Made by a program: the position numbers and the translations under genes. Below the pieces are notes generated by a model. It was given only the letters and a program-made list of their open reading frames with translations. It made no database searches and was not told the DNA's origin. From Pipra filicauda (Eukaryota; Chordata; Aves; Passeriformes; Pipridae): a DNA stretch of 64,000 bases. Each line of letters starts with the position of its first letter. Positions within the stretch are counted from its first letter, which is position 1. Positions 1 to 10,972 of the stretch are shown piece by piece. The DNA is taken from assembly GCF_003945595.2 (NCBI RefSeq), contig NW_024104346.1, positions 1,054,001 to 1,118,000 of the forward strand, in the 5' to 3' direction.

Positions 1-3000
1 AGGGCCTTCTTGGAGTACAGCTCCTGGGGCTTGAACAGCTCCTCCATGAACTTCCTGTTGAACATGGTGCTGATGATGTCGTTCATCACTGCAAAGACAA
101 GGAGGCTCCGTTGTTTGCTTCCCACCGTCCCTGGGGTCCATCCCCCACGGACACCGGGGCTCCCCCGGGAGCTCAGCTGGGAGAGCAGGGGCAGGGCACA
201 GGAGAGGGGACAGCACCTCCCAATCCCACACTCCCTGGGCCCTGCCTGGGCTGAGCCCTGCCTGGGCTGAGCCCTGCCTGGGCTGAGCCCTGCCTGGGCT
301 GAGCCCGCTGCCATTCCCCGGGGCACAAACCCCCTGGGCTGAAGGCAGCACTGCCTGGTTCCCAGTGGGAACAAGGCTGGCTTTGCTGCCCTGGTTTTAC
401 AGCTCTGGTTGGTACTTTTCACTTGTAAATAATGTTGTTTATAGGCTGCTCTGACACGTTATTATCTAGAAAAGCTCCAGTTCTGCCTCCTAAGGAAACT
501 ATTCTGCATCACTCTTGAGCTCTGCAGACTGCAGCTGTGCCTGTTCCCCTCTGACACTGCCAGTCTATCTTTTCTCTCTCAACAGAAGCTCCTGGATGAC
601 TCAGGGCTCTCTGTAGCCTTTATTCCAAACAGATTAAAACTGGCAGGTATTTAAGGAAGCATTTATATCCCTGGGATCTATGTCAGCCCATTCAGGGCTC
701 TCACAGCTGCAACACCTGCAGGCACTGAGTGGCTCAAAGGCAGAACTCCAAACCTCCTTATGTGTGGTTCATGTTTTATGTGTAAATTTGGACCTGGAAC
801 TGTTTTGTGACTTACTGAAGAGTTTGTAGAGCTCAGGAGTGCTGAGTGTGAGGGCTGTGCTCTGGATATCGAGCTTTTAATGCACAGAAAATGGAAAACA
901 TTCTGCACTGGTTCAAGCAGATGCAGCATCTGAGCTTCTGTGCTGGATTGGACATTTTATTATCTCCCTGACAGACTCTGCAGAGTTATCACCAATAAAC
1001 ATTTATTTCTCTGCCAAAAGAATGGTAAATGAAAATGCCAGGCCACACAGATTACTGGACAAGCATGGATTTTCCTAAGCAGGTGACTGTTACTGAAGCC
1101 CACAATGCCAGACAATCCTTGGGGATTAGAAAAATCTCAGAACAAGTAATAAAAAGAAAAGGAAAAAGAAAAAAAGTGAACACAGAGACAGTGGTGGTGA
1201 TCAGTGCTTTGAACTGCTGCCCTAATGATTCCCTGGGGGGTCAGACACTGGCTTTTCACACCTGCCCTACACCAACAGCCACAAGAAAGGTCATGTCCCT
1301 GTCACTCCACCTCCTCCGACAGGATTAACTCCCTGGGAACATTGCTGGGGATGCTGGGAGCCTGGGCAGGGGCAGTTGTGAGGGCAGGGGCCTCCAGAGG
1401 AGATTCTCTGCCCTCCCTAAACCTGCTGGTCACAGGCTCCTCCTGCACTGGTCACACACAGCCCAGCAGCTGACTTTGGGTTTAAGTACCCAAAGTACCT
1501 GAGCAGTGGATTATAAATACACCTAAGCACAAAGAGGAAAAAAATCCCTTCTTCCTCCCTTCCTTTCAAATAAACTGTCCATAAAACAATCCCTACTTGC
1601 AATCTGAGGCAGAAATCCTTGGTATTTCAGGGAGAAAATCAAATATTATTAGTATCTATTTCATTTTGAAAGGAATCAATTACGAAAACAAATAAGAACT
1701 TTAGCCTTACACAGCTACCAAGGAAAGTATTTTTAAGCTGCTTGTGTGTGCTGCCCACACAAAGGCTTCTCCTGTCTTTGCAGAGTCACAAATAACCCAG
1801 AACACCACCAGGAGACAGACACCTCCCACTATGGTGATTTATCAACGGAGCTGAAGCTCTGTGTGAACCACACACCCAGTCTGACATAAATTATCTTCTA
1901 GAATTAAAACCCCTTGTGTGGGCTATAAAAAGAACCGAGAAAGACATAAAAAAATCACGGTAAAGGGCAAATCTCACAGAGTTTGATAATAAATCTGTCA
2001 CCTGGTCACTAATGACACAGCAAAGATCCCAGGGAGGCCCTGGGGAGCTGCACACACCAGTGTGGCCATGGCAGGGGACACTGCAGGGCTGGCCCAGGAC
2101 ATGGCACAAGCAACACAGCAAAAAGCAACTGAGCAGAGGGGGGGGGCATCCACTGGGGTGGGAGGAGGGAAACCAGTACAGCCAACCAGGCAACCCCTCG
2201 TTGCTTTGGATGGGATAATATGGAGCATGTCATGAGACTTCTGAGATATTAAAGGCTGGAAAGGGGTGTTCTTGGAAACAGGATGCAATGGTAGCAAAAA
2301 TAAGCTGGGGCAAACCCCAGGATATCAGTGTTTACCTGCAGTAAACATCAAACCCTGCCACAGGTGCTTATTTTGAAAAACATGAACCATAACCCTGATC
2401 TCTGGTAAGAAAGGGCTGCTCAGAAAGCCCCTGGGAGTTCTGCTCGTGCTCACTTAGCAAAAACCTGAGATTCAAGAGGTTCATTTCCTCACCCAGCTCT
2501 TCAGCACAGCCCTTGCTGGAGGCTCCTGTTCCAGGCAGATTCCAGAGGGAAACCTGTTCACACCTCAGCTGCTCCCCTGCAACACCCTCGGGCTCATCCC
2601 AGGCAGGAGGAGCTCAGCTGAGGGGCACCTGCTCCTCTGGGATCACCCTTTGGGAGCACCAGCACGGGCTGGGAAGGAGAAAGATGGGAATGCCTTCAAC
2701 CTTCCCTGGAGTTCACCTGTCCAAACCCTGAGCAGTGAGTTAGACAAGGCCTCGGGAAAATGGAGCTTGCCCAATATTCCTGCATTTCAGCAGACAAACA
2801 ACCCCCACACTGCTCACACATTGCATGCTTGCATCAAAACAATGCCAGGGAAACACAGACTATTTTGACAGGAAAGACCATTCAGATAATAAGTTTTGAT
2901 CCATTTATAGTCTCTGTTAAACCAACAACTGATTTTTGAGGCCGTGTGATTTTGAGACGTTGCCTGTTTTCCCTCAAGGTGCATTCTGAGGCCCAGGTGA

Positions 3001-4650
3001 GCGTTCCTGTGGATCTGTGACCCTGCCTGAAGGCTGCAGGAGCAGCCCCGGGGGTCAGGCAGGACGAGCCCCAGGTGAGCCCGTGGGGTTGGACTGGTGC
3101 ATGCAGCCAGCAGTTACTGTACCTCGTTTCCTGTCCACATCTGTCCATTCATCTACACGAAGCATATAAAACAAAACAGCATTCGAGACGTGAGAACAAG
3201 AGTTGCAAGGAGAAGAAAAGAAATAAACTAAAAAAAAAAAAAGAGGAAAAAAAAAAGAAAAAGAAAAGCTAACTAATGGATTTTTGTCTCTTCTCATCAG
3301 CATGTGGCACTGGAGAATCCTGCCCTCCCCTTGGATAAAATCCTGCTGCTTCAAAGCACATCAAATTTTACCCTTTGCACAGAGCTTGGGAAGTTTTTGG
3401 TTGCATTTTTAAGTGAACAACATTTGAGTGAACAGCTTTAAGCACTAACAAACACTTTGGTGTGGATGAACCACATCTCAGTGAAATTAACACCCAGTTT
3501 TTGGGAAGATAAATATCCACGTGTGGATAAACTAGAACAGACCCAGTTCTGCTGAGATACTCCACCAAGATGTAATTTAGTTTGAACTCCAAACTCAGCC
3601 CTGTATGAACAGCAGTAAACTTTTGTCAGATCATCCTCTCAGGACACACCATAAATAAATAATTACAAATTGCCCCCTCACAATAATATGATAATTAAAC
3701 AGTGAACTCTTTGGCACTTCATACAGGACAGGCAGAAGGGATAAACATAACAACCTCTTCAATACCGGGCTCAAACCCAGTTGATTTTTTATTAAAGCAT
3801 CCCAAAGCTTCCCCAGGCACATTCCCCATCCCACGACAGGGAGCTGCAAGGACTTGTAAAGCAAAGCTGCAGTAATTTAAAGTGGAAAACAAGGAGGTGC
3901 TGGGCTGTGAGCTGGAGTTTGGTGCCACATATGAAGGCACAGGACTGCACAAGGATTTTGGCCAAATGCTGCTTGAGAGATTGTATAAAAATCAGACAAG
4001 GGTTTCAGGAGCCGGGCTCGCGTTATTTGAATTCAACAAAATTTCATATCCTGCTTCTGCACAGGCATTAGAAATTTATTCCTGGAAACTCCTTCCCATT
4101 GCAAAGTGACCTGATCTGCCCCAGACAGTTCCGGACCTGCGCTGGCATCACCAAACCCTGAGTTATTTTGAGCCCAAAAGCACGTTTCCGGAGCTTTAAC
4201 CCCCAAACCAAGCCCAGAAACACCGACGGGGCTCCAATCCCTCCTTGTCCGCGAGAATCTCCCAAAGCAGCCCCGGCGGCACCTCCGGGCTGTCCCCGCA
4301 GAAACCTCCCGGAGCCCCTCGGCTGCGGGACAGCACGGAGGGCTCGTTACCGCGGTAATTACCGCGATAATCACCGTGCCAATTAATTACCGCCATGGGG
4401 CCCCTGCCCCGGAGCGGCACCGACGGCACAGCGTGTCCGTGTGTCCCGGGGCGCATCCCGGGACCGGCAGCGGGGGCAGAGCCCTGCCCGGGGGCACCGG
4501 AGCGGCCCCGGGGGGAGCGGTGCCCGCCCGGCGCTCACCTTTGCGCGCCTTCTCCCCCGGGATGCTCTGGGCGCGCAGCCGCTGGTCCAGGATGTAGAGC
4601 ATCTCGCCGCCCAGGTTGAGGAACAGCAGCGGCAGCGTCCGCGCCGACAT
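1..4650 (-). CDS. OSCP1: OSCP1, organic solute carrier partner 1 (5' part: first two coding exons)
   Basis: Coding exons are 4539-4650 (start codon 4648-4650) and 1-88, the second cut by the window edge. Exon 1 encodes 37 residues beginning MSARTLPLLFLNLGGEM and ends in phase 1 at an AAAG|GTGAGC donor (GT at 4537-4538). Exon 2 follows a TTTGCAG acceptor, completes a Val codon, and continues MNDIISTMFNRKFMEELF, ending in YSKKAL at base 1. Both pieces match remembered vertebrate OSCP1 (NOR1) almost residue for residue, so identity is secure. OSCP1 is known as a conserved intracellular protein that raises organic-solute uptake in expression assays and is linked to cilia; neither role can be read from this fragment. 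The rest of the gene lies to the left of the window. The single intron here is about 4.45 kb. The start codon sits in a CpG island about 500 bp downstream, on the minus strand, of the MRPS15 stop codon. Confidence 0.96.
239..306. repeat. 16-bp tandem repeat, about four copies
   Basis: The unit GCCCTGCCTGGGCTGA is repeated about four times with almost no divergence. It lies in OSCP1 intron 1, about 150 bases upstream of the exon 2 acceptor. Confidence 0.9.
3219..3271 (+). repeat. A-rich low-complexity tract
   Basis: Runs of A broken by single G bases follow an AATAAA-like string. This could be the 3' tail of an old retroposed transcript, but upstream sequence shows no recognisable source and I saw no target-site duplication. 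Confidence 0.5.
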
Positions 4651-4850
4651 GGCCCCGCTGCCACCCCGGGACCACCCCGGGACCACCCCGGCCCCGCTCC
4701 CCGCCCGCGGCCCGGCCCCGCTCCCCGCCCGGCCCCGCTGCCCGGCAACCGCCGCCCAATGGCGCGGGCCCGTCTTGGCGCGCGGGACGCGCGTGCGCGC
4801 CGGGCGGGGCCGGGGGACATCCCGGCCTGAGGGGACGCGGAACCCCCAGT
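4190..4850 (-). promoter_or_regulatory. OSCP1: CpG island and promoter region of OSCP1
   Basis: The stretch is GC-rich with frequent CpG and spans OSCP1 exon 1 (4539-4650) and its flanks. GGGGCGG and CCGCCC-like Sp1 strings lie just upstream of the start codon (4651-4820). No TATA box is evident, which fits a housekeeping CpG promoter. The transcription start cannot be placed exactly. Confidence 0.75.
4351..4366. promoter_or_regulatory. 16-bp perfect palindrome with central TAATTA
   Basis: CGCGGTAATTACCGCG reads the same on both strands. It is followed by related units (ataatcaccg, attaattaccg) up to about 4392. It lies inside the OSCP1 CpG island in the 5' end of intron 1. A homeodomain-type dimer site is possible; that is inference. 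Confidence 0.5.
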
Positions 4851-4857
4851 GCCACCC

Positions 4858-4903
4858 CCGGCACGGGCACGGACACGGGCACGGACACGGACACGGGCAC
4901 CTC
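4858..4903. repeat. Short tandem repeat of CACGGACACGGG type
   Basis: Imperfect 6/12-bp units (gggcacggacac) lie between the OSCP1 promoter and the MRPS15 3' end. Confidence 0.85.
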
Positions 4904-4916
4904 CCACAGCCCAGGG

Positions 4917-5000
4917 GGCTCCAGCCTGGCCTGGGACGCTTCCAGGCGTGGGGCAGCCACAGCTTCTCTGGGCAACCCCTGCCAGGCCCTCCCCACCCTC
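4917..5000 (-). mobile_element. CR1 LINE 3' fragment
   Basis: The segment matches the antisense of the CR1 3' region, including the parts reading 'ggcagccacagcttctctgg' and 'cctccccaccct'. The same text recurs at 9,840-9,890. It lies between the MRPS15 poly(A) site and the OSCP1 start, so CR1-derived DNA forms part of the OSCP1 upstream region. Confidence 0.7.
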
Positions 5001-5130
5001 CCCTTCCAGGACACCGCACCAGCCTGAAATTCAACGTCCAAACCACTGGAAGCACTCGCTGCCCTCCCCAGGCGCTCAGCTCGGCGTGGACACCACATGA
5101 GCACAGAGGCCTCGGGTCTTTGGGCACGTG

Positions 5131-5136
5131 TTTATT
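5131..5136 (-). terminator. MRPS15: MRPS15 poly(A) signal AATAAA
   Basis: AATAAA on the minus strand begins 18 bases after the MRPS15 stop codon (5155-5157), giving a very short 3' UTR. It is the only canonical hexamer seen in the spacer before the OSCP1 exon. Confidence 0.8.
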
Positions 5137-5154
5137 GTCAGGCTGGCTGTGATG

Positions 5155-8100
5155 CTACACGGGAGTTCCCTCCTGTGCTGGCTTCTCCTGTGCCAACTTC
5201 TCCTGCCCCTGCCCCTCCTGTGTTTGCTTCTCCTGCCCCTGCTTCTCCTGTGCCAGCTTTTCCTGTCCCTGCTTCTCCTGTGCCAGCTTCTCCTGCCCCT
5301 GCTGCCCCCGGGCCGCCCTCGCTCTCGCCTGCTGCTCTCTCTGCTTCAGCCTCTCCGCTGCTTTCAGCTTCTGCGCCTCCTGGTACACCTGTAGGAACAA
5401 AAGGTGAGACAGGGCTTGGTGGAGCTGCCTGCAGAGCTGCTCCCCGTGCAGGCTGCTGTGGGCAGAGCTGCTCCACCACAGGCCAGATCATCTCCTCCCT
5501 CTGCGTCTCCTCAGGGCTCCGGCCAGCCCTGCTCCAGGGAATCATCTGGGCTTATTCCACTAACAGAGAGTTACAGAGGTAGGAAAAGACCTCTGAGATC
5601 ACCGAGTCCGACCTGTGACCAATCCCCACCTTGTGAACCAGACCAGAGCACGGAGTGCCACATCCAGCTAGCTCCAGTCCTTTGGATCCAGTGTCATTGA
5701 TTCCACTTGAGCGTTTACAGACCCGAGGCACAGCCAGCTTTTGGTTCTGCTCAGTTATACCAAGATCTACTGCACGCAGTAGTTACACCCATGTATTCAG
5801 AGCAGAAAATGGGTGCACCCACATTCCGATTCCAAACTGCCATAAAATTATCTCATGTACCGATTCCCATACCAGGCTTTGAGGAAAAAACAGCTGGTTT
5901 GAAAAATACACTTCTGAGCAAACAAGTAGCACAACCCGAAGCGCCTGAACACAGCACATGTGTCACTGCCCATGGCACAACCGTCCCTCGTGGAGCTCTT
6001 GGCTGAGCTTAGGCAGTTCCCTACAGTCATTATCAAACCCACAGCCTGGATTAGGACTCGGCAGTCAGATCAGCCCTTTCTGTCCTAACTGTGCCCTCCT
6101 CTGCAGCGGTGTTTTCCCAGCCCAGCTCCCCTGCTCCATACCTTGATGCAGAAGGCCTTCTTCACCAGCCAGCGCTTGGTGACGCGCCGTGTGTAGGGCG
6201 GGGGGAGGCTGTACTGGATGTCCAGCTGCTTGCAGGTGTTCTCGAAGGTGTCGTAGCGCACCCGCCGCAGGTACCCCAGCAGCTTCCTCCGCTTGTCCAC
6301 GTCCATCAGCATCCGCCGCTTGTTGTTCTTGTCCTGCAAAGCACCCGGGGCTCACTGGCCTGCAGGGACACTGCCCTGCCACCCCCAGAAATCACTGAGA
6401 GCAGACTGGGATGGGGCTGAAAGGGAAGGACCAGGTAAAGGACAGGGCCTCAGAACAGCTTGTCTGAGGCGCTGCGAGTGTGTCGGGTCAGCACAGGGAG
6501 ATCCAGGAAGATTTCATTTACTTTGCACTGGAATTGCTTTCTCCGTTCTGTGGCTGCACCTTCCCCTTCCTCCCTGACCCTGAACTCTGTTTTCAGCTTA
6601 TGTGCAGTTTTAGGTGGTGGCACAAGCTGCAGGGAAGGTCTGCTGGCTAAAACCTGCTGCCCCTGAAGTGTACTGCTCCAGAATAACAGAGGCATTTACC
6701 TTCGTTTGGCCAGAAATCAAATGGGAAAATAACCCATGACTTGGCTCTGTCTGACTGTCTGGTTGTTCTCTGGAAGGGAATGTGTGCAGCTGAGCCACAC
6801 CACTCAGGGCAATCCCTCATGGGAGACATTTCCCTGTCCTATAGGAGTGATTTGTGTAAAGCACAGGCTCCAGCAGAGGAAGTCTAAAAGGGCTCTTTGC
6901 TGGAACACTTGGTACGGCTTCTGGCTTGTAATAAAATCTGAATTCTGTTCTGTTTTACCCTTCCAGTTTTCACGATTAACAAACAATTACACACTTGTTA
7001 ATCCACTTCCCACCTTTTGCCCTGCCTAAAGAACCTTTAGTAACTTTTATTGATAAACTCAGTTGTGATGTTTCAGATTTGGGCCCGAACCCAGGTAGCT
7101 GCAGGCAGGGAAGTGGCTGTTGGGACATTCACACAGCCCTGCCCACCAAACGTTTCCATGAGCAGCATCAGGACAGACTTTGCTTTGTCTTTCACTGCAG
7201 CTGCTGCAGTGACACATTAATTAGTGAAAACTAAGCAGTGAAGCCACATCTGCAGGGAGGAGAAGTGGAGCTCAACTCTGCCCAAAGGACTCTGCTCAGC
7301 CATTTCCTCCAGCAGCAACAAACCTGAACACCCTCCACGCCAGCTCCCCACACTGGCACCAGGGAACAGCTGGAACTATTTCATAAACCTCCTTAGGAAA
7401 GCCACAATCCCCGAAATTAAAGCCCTTTTGTTCTAAACCAAGAAAGCCACCCGAGCAGCTGCTGGGTGTGGGCTCAGATCCCCGAGTTACCTTGGGGTGC
7501 CTCTGGAGGTGCTCCTCGAACATGCGGATCCTGGCAGTCAGAATTGCAACTGTGAAGAACAGAGTGAGCTGTGTGAGAGCAGCAGCCTTCCCAGGTGATC
7601 CAGGATCCTCTGCCTTCCCTGAAGCTGCCAGCTGAGCACTGCTGCTCCTGGGGGACCCACAGCACCATGGCAGACACTGCCCACCAAACCACAGCACACA
7701 ACCTGCAGAGCTGTAACTGTTAAGAGGCTGCTCAGTTAGAAGGGAAAATTTTAACAACAGATCATAAAAATTTTATCTGTGAAATTCCTCTTGCACTCAA
7801 TTCCCAGTGATTTTACATTCATTTCACCTCATGTGGCTCAAGCTCTGGAGGAACAGAAAGCAATAAAGGTGTTTTTTTAACAAGAGCACCAGGCCAGCTC
7901 TTTGGGATTTCGGGCTCTGGAGGGAGCTGCTGGTGGCACCCTGAGGGACTGAAGGGCTTTACTGATGATGAGGAAGTGCATCTTGGTCAGTGCAGCGTGG
8001 CCTTTGTCCCTGTGCTGTCCCCACACTGTCCCCACACTGTGCTTCAGCCACAGCTCTCCAATGCAAAGGGAAATTTGAGTTCCATGGCTAAATCTGGTTC

Positions 8101-10934
8101 ATTCTGGTAACAGATGCAGCTCAATGTTTCATGTCACAGGGGCACTCCAAGCAGAATAATGCACACACTGCCTTTGGAGTGGAGCAGGAATTTGGAAGCA
8201 CCCCAGCAGCCTCTGCCAGTGAGCATCCACTGCCTCTGCAATGCTCCCACACCCGGAGCAGCCCCCCGGGGCATCCTGCCTCTTGAGTGCTCTCCTGGAG
8301 GAGATTCTCCTAAATTATACAGCCAACTGGAAGTGTTGGGGTGGCAACAGCTGAATAAAGGCAGAGATGTTTCATCTGCCAACAATATCCTTCCCTGTTA
8401 AACTTGCCTTGCACCTCAAAGGAGCCGTTGTCGCTGGGAGACCTCCTGACCTTCTCCACCAGCTGCTGCGTCTTGATTTTCATCTTCTCCTTCTGTGGGT
8501 CACAGGAAAGAGCTTGTCACTCTCTCAGGAACACTAAAGGTCAGAGACACCAGCTCCCTCCACAAACACACAGGTAAAGGCTTTGCATTTAAGAGCTTTA
8601 CTCAGTGGTTTTACACCCTTTTAAGCTGAAGTGACAACCAGCAAGGAGCGGCGAGATCTCTGTGCCACTTTATTATCTGTTTGTTTTCTGGGCATACAAA
8701 AGTAAAAATAGCTCAAAGAACATCTGCTGTCCAGTGCACCGGTTTCTAGAACATAGAAGGCCAACCACAGGCAGCAACAGAACACAGCTCATCACCCCAG
8801 GACTGCTGAATACTTTCTTCTCTCATTTTAATGTGCAATTATTATCCCAAAGAAGACTGTGGGGTAAATTCTAGAAGCGCACAAGAATTATCAGTCTCAT
8901 GTATTTAATCACCCCAGATTTGCAGTCACTTAAAAATACAGTAACTGAAAGGTATTTAACAACACAGACAGGTCTCACACAAATGTGCTCGCTAAATCTA
9001 TTTTTTTCCCCCAAGCAGAATGACACTGACCTGACTTGCCATTTCCAGGGACAACAGCCTTCTCACTACATCATCCACGCTGCAAGGAGACAGCAGATCA
9101 GTTTATAAGCTACAATCCAGTCTATATAACAAAAGAAATGAGCTCAGGTTTTCAGAACATACTCACTTTCCTCAACTTTAATTTACTCTACAATGGAGTA
9201 GAGTACTACTCTCACAGGGAGTAAACAAAGACCTCCCACAGCCCTAACCACTGACTGTGTCTGTAATTTGACTTTCAAACTGACTTTGCGATTTTTGTGC
9301 CCACAGAGCGTTAATTAGTTAATTCCTGAGCAGGTGACTGCATCCACATGTGGTTCTGTGTAAGACACAAAGCTCTGGAGAGAACAGCCATTCCCTCTCC
9401 CTGTGTCATACCTGTTCATTACCGGGAGATTGGCATAATCCTTCTTCAGCATGGTGGGAGGGAGGTCATCCAGCTGGCTGGGGATGTCTACAAAGAGGAG
9501 GCAAACGTTTGAGGAAGAGCAGGACAGAGCCAGAGCTCTGAGCTGGCAAACTGGATCAGAGGAAAAATGCTGCAGAGGAAACTGTGCTCCAAACAAGACA
9601 GGAGAACTGAACAGATCCACCCAAGCTGGCAGGAATTGAGTGAATAAAACAAGTTCAGCCTCTTCCCTTCAGCACTCTGGACTTACAGAGTCCACTGAGC
9701 TCAGAGATCACAGCATGGTTTGGGTTGGAAGGGACCTTAAGAGATTATCCAGTGCCACCCCCTGCCCTGGGCAGGGACACCTTCCCCTGTCCCAGGTTGC
9801 TCCAAGCCCCGTCCAACCTGGCCTTGGACACTTCCAGGGATGGGGCAGCCACAGCTTCTCTGGGCAACCTGTGCCAGGGCCTCCCCACCCTCACAGAGCT
9901 CCCACTACTGACAATCACTGATTTTCCCACATTCAGGAGCTGCTGGGTGACTTCTGAGCAAGGAATTATTTCTGGAATGATTTCTGTGCCCTGGGGGTAC
10001 AACTCTGAGCACGCCAACAGCACAGCACTTGGCCCTGTGGTCCTGTGGGTCCTGACCTACCTTTCCTCCTCCTTGTCACAGGTCTGGCATAACCCCTGGC
10101 TGCCTGGAGAGCAGGGCTGCAGGCTGGGGGGGAGAAACAAAGAGTTACCAGACTCGTGTGCACGTCACACACTGCTCAGCCTGTGCAGGGGCAGGGCACT
10201 GAGGCTCTCTCTGAGCAGTGACCGGGGCTGTAGTGCCAGGGCAGGCAGGACAGCTCAGCGGGGCTCTCACAGAGCTGTGCCCATCCGAGCCCCACGGCTG
10301 GGCACGGAGCAGCAGCACAGGCTGCAGGGCGGGAGGGCTGCCCTGCACAAATGTGGTTACTGAGAGACTTTAAAGTGAGGAATTAACTCCAGTGACGCCA
10401 CGAGCGAGGTGGAGGGGCTGCTCTGGGCCCCCCAGTGCCAGAGCTCAGGGCAGCCACCCCTGGGGACAACCTGTGTGTGACCCCGGTGTGAGCACTCATC
10501 ATCCGCCTAGACCGAGTCCTTCTTGGACCTTTCAGGAACAAACTCTTCCCGCTGCTGTTCCAGGCCCCGGGAATCGGGTTATTGCCCTGTTCCTCCACCG
10601 TTTGCAGGCAGTCCCTGACCTGCCTCACAGGGGCCGAGGGGCCCGGGGGGCTCAGGCCGCCGGGGTCCTGTCCGCGCCCCGGGGCCCCTCAAGGTCACCC
10701 GGCTCTGTCCCCTCTCAGGTGTGTGGCCCCGAGTGGCCCCCAGGCCACCTCCGGCCCCGGGACCGCCCCTTCCCTGCACCCTCAGCTCCCGCCGCGGCCC
10801 ATCCGCCGCCCGCTCCCCAATTCCCCCGCCGGGCCCCGCTTCCCCTTCCACCCCCCGTCCCTGCCGCGCCCCCCGCGCCCCTCACCGGCCCTGCCCAGCG
10901 CGGCGGCCCCGCCGCGGCCCAGCAGCGCCAGCAT
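5155..10934 (-). CDS. MRPS15: MRPS15, mitochondrial small ribosomal subunit protein uS15m
   Basis: There are eight coding exons: 10886-10934, 10061-10123, 9412-9487, 9031-9079, 8408-8492, 7491-7549, 6142-6333 and 5155-5388, giving 807 nt and 268 residues. All phases close. The protein is a nuclear-encoded part of the mitoribosome small subunit, and S15-family proteins bind the central domain of the small rRNA. The N-terminus, MLALLGRGGAAALGRAG, is Arg/Ala-rich without acidic residues, as expected of a mitochondrial targeting peptide. The segment QAARGYARPVTRRRKG resembles the human mature start. Exons 4-7 (VDDVVRRLLSLEMAS, ARIRMFEEHLQRH, KNNKRRMLMDVDKRRKLLGY) carry the helical S15 domain. Two features are unusual: intron 5 needs a GC donor (8406-8407), and the last exon ends in a Gln/Glu/Lys decapeptide repeat absent from the remembered human protein. 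The start is the first ATG in frame with the targeting peptide; a 9-codon upstream ORF precedes it. Confidence 0.95.
5179..5298 (-). repeat. MRPS15: 30-bp coding minisatellite in MRPS15 exon 8 (decapeptide x4)
   Basis: Four 30-bp units encode GQEKLAQEKQ-type decapeptides, residues 222-261 of the 268-residue protein. Units 1 and 2 are identical in protein; units 3 and 4 carry substitutions (QTQEG and LAQEKP). Because 30 is a multiple of three, copy-number changes keep the frame. The tract probably forms a charged, helical or disordered tail. Human MRPS15 ends in a different Lys/Ala-rich tail. Confidence 0.9.
5568..5700 (-). mobile_element. CR1 LINE 3' fragment in MRPS15 intron 7
   Basis: The text 'ggaaaagacctctgagatca' followed by 'gagtccgacctgtgacc' and 'cagagcacggagtgccac' is the antisense CR1 3' end. 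It is diverged from the copies at 45.7, 59.3 and 62.6 kb. Confidence 0.75.
8406..8407 (-). other. MRPS15: Non-canonical GC splice donor of MRPS15 intron 5
   Basis: The minus strand reads AAG|GCAAGT, a full consensus apart from GC for GT. Use of this site gives an 85-nt exon ending in phase 1 and joins in frame to the CACAG|TT acceptor at 7550-7551, yielding EVQVAILTARIR, which aligns with human EARIIALSVKIR. A GT seven bases upstream (GAG|GTGCAA, GT at 8413-8414) would put exon 6 out of frame with a stop within four codons. Confidence 0.85.
9700..9912 (-). mobile_element. CR1 LINE 3' fragment in MRPS15 intron 2
   Basis: A typical antisense CR1 3' end: 'gtttgggttggaagggacct' is followed by 'ccctgggcagggacacctt', 'gggcagccacagcttctctg' and 'ggcctccccaccctcac'. 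It is about 210 bp long and relatively well preserved. Confidence 0.88.
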
Positions 10935-10942
10935 GGCCGCGC

Positions 10943-10972
10943 TCAGCGACACGCCGCCATGGGCGCCGCCAT
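10943..10972 (-). other. MRPS15: Upstream ORF (9 codons) in the MRPS15 leader
   Basis: An ATG at 10970-10972 in strong context (AAGATGG) opens MAAPMAACR followed by TGA at 10943-10945. The stop is eight bases before the MRPS15 start codon. It is translated only if transcription begins upstream of it. Confidence 0.6.

Larger units (their letters stand above)
89..4538 (-). other. OSCP1: OSCP1 intron 1
   Basis: The interval lies between the donor at 4537-4538 and the acceptor at 89-90. It holds a 16-bp tandem repeat near the acceptor (239-306), an A-rich tract (about 3219-3271), and the intron-side half of the OSCP1 CpG island (about 4190-4538). Short open frames on both strands have no recognisable similarity and no coherent splice context. 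I see no other gene in it. Confidence 0.85.

Noticed and set aside
3219..3271. Retroposed gene copy with poly(A) tail
   Set aside because: Only the A-rich tail is visible. No source gene, frame or target-site duplication was recognised.
4387..5127. 246-codon minus-strand open frame containing OSCP1 exon 1
   Set aside because: Only the 37 codons from 4650 to 4539 match OSCP1. The upstream part is promoter and CR1 sequence and the downstream part is intron.
8411..8415. Canonical GT donor for MRPS15 exon 5
   Set aside because: Its use shifts frame into a stop within four codons of exon 6, whereas the GC donor seven bases downstream preserves the conserved protein.
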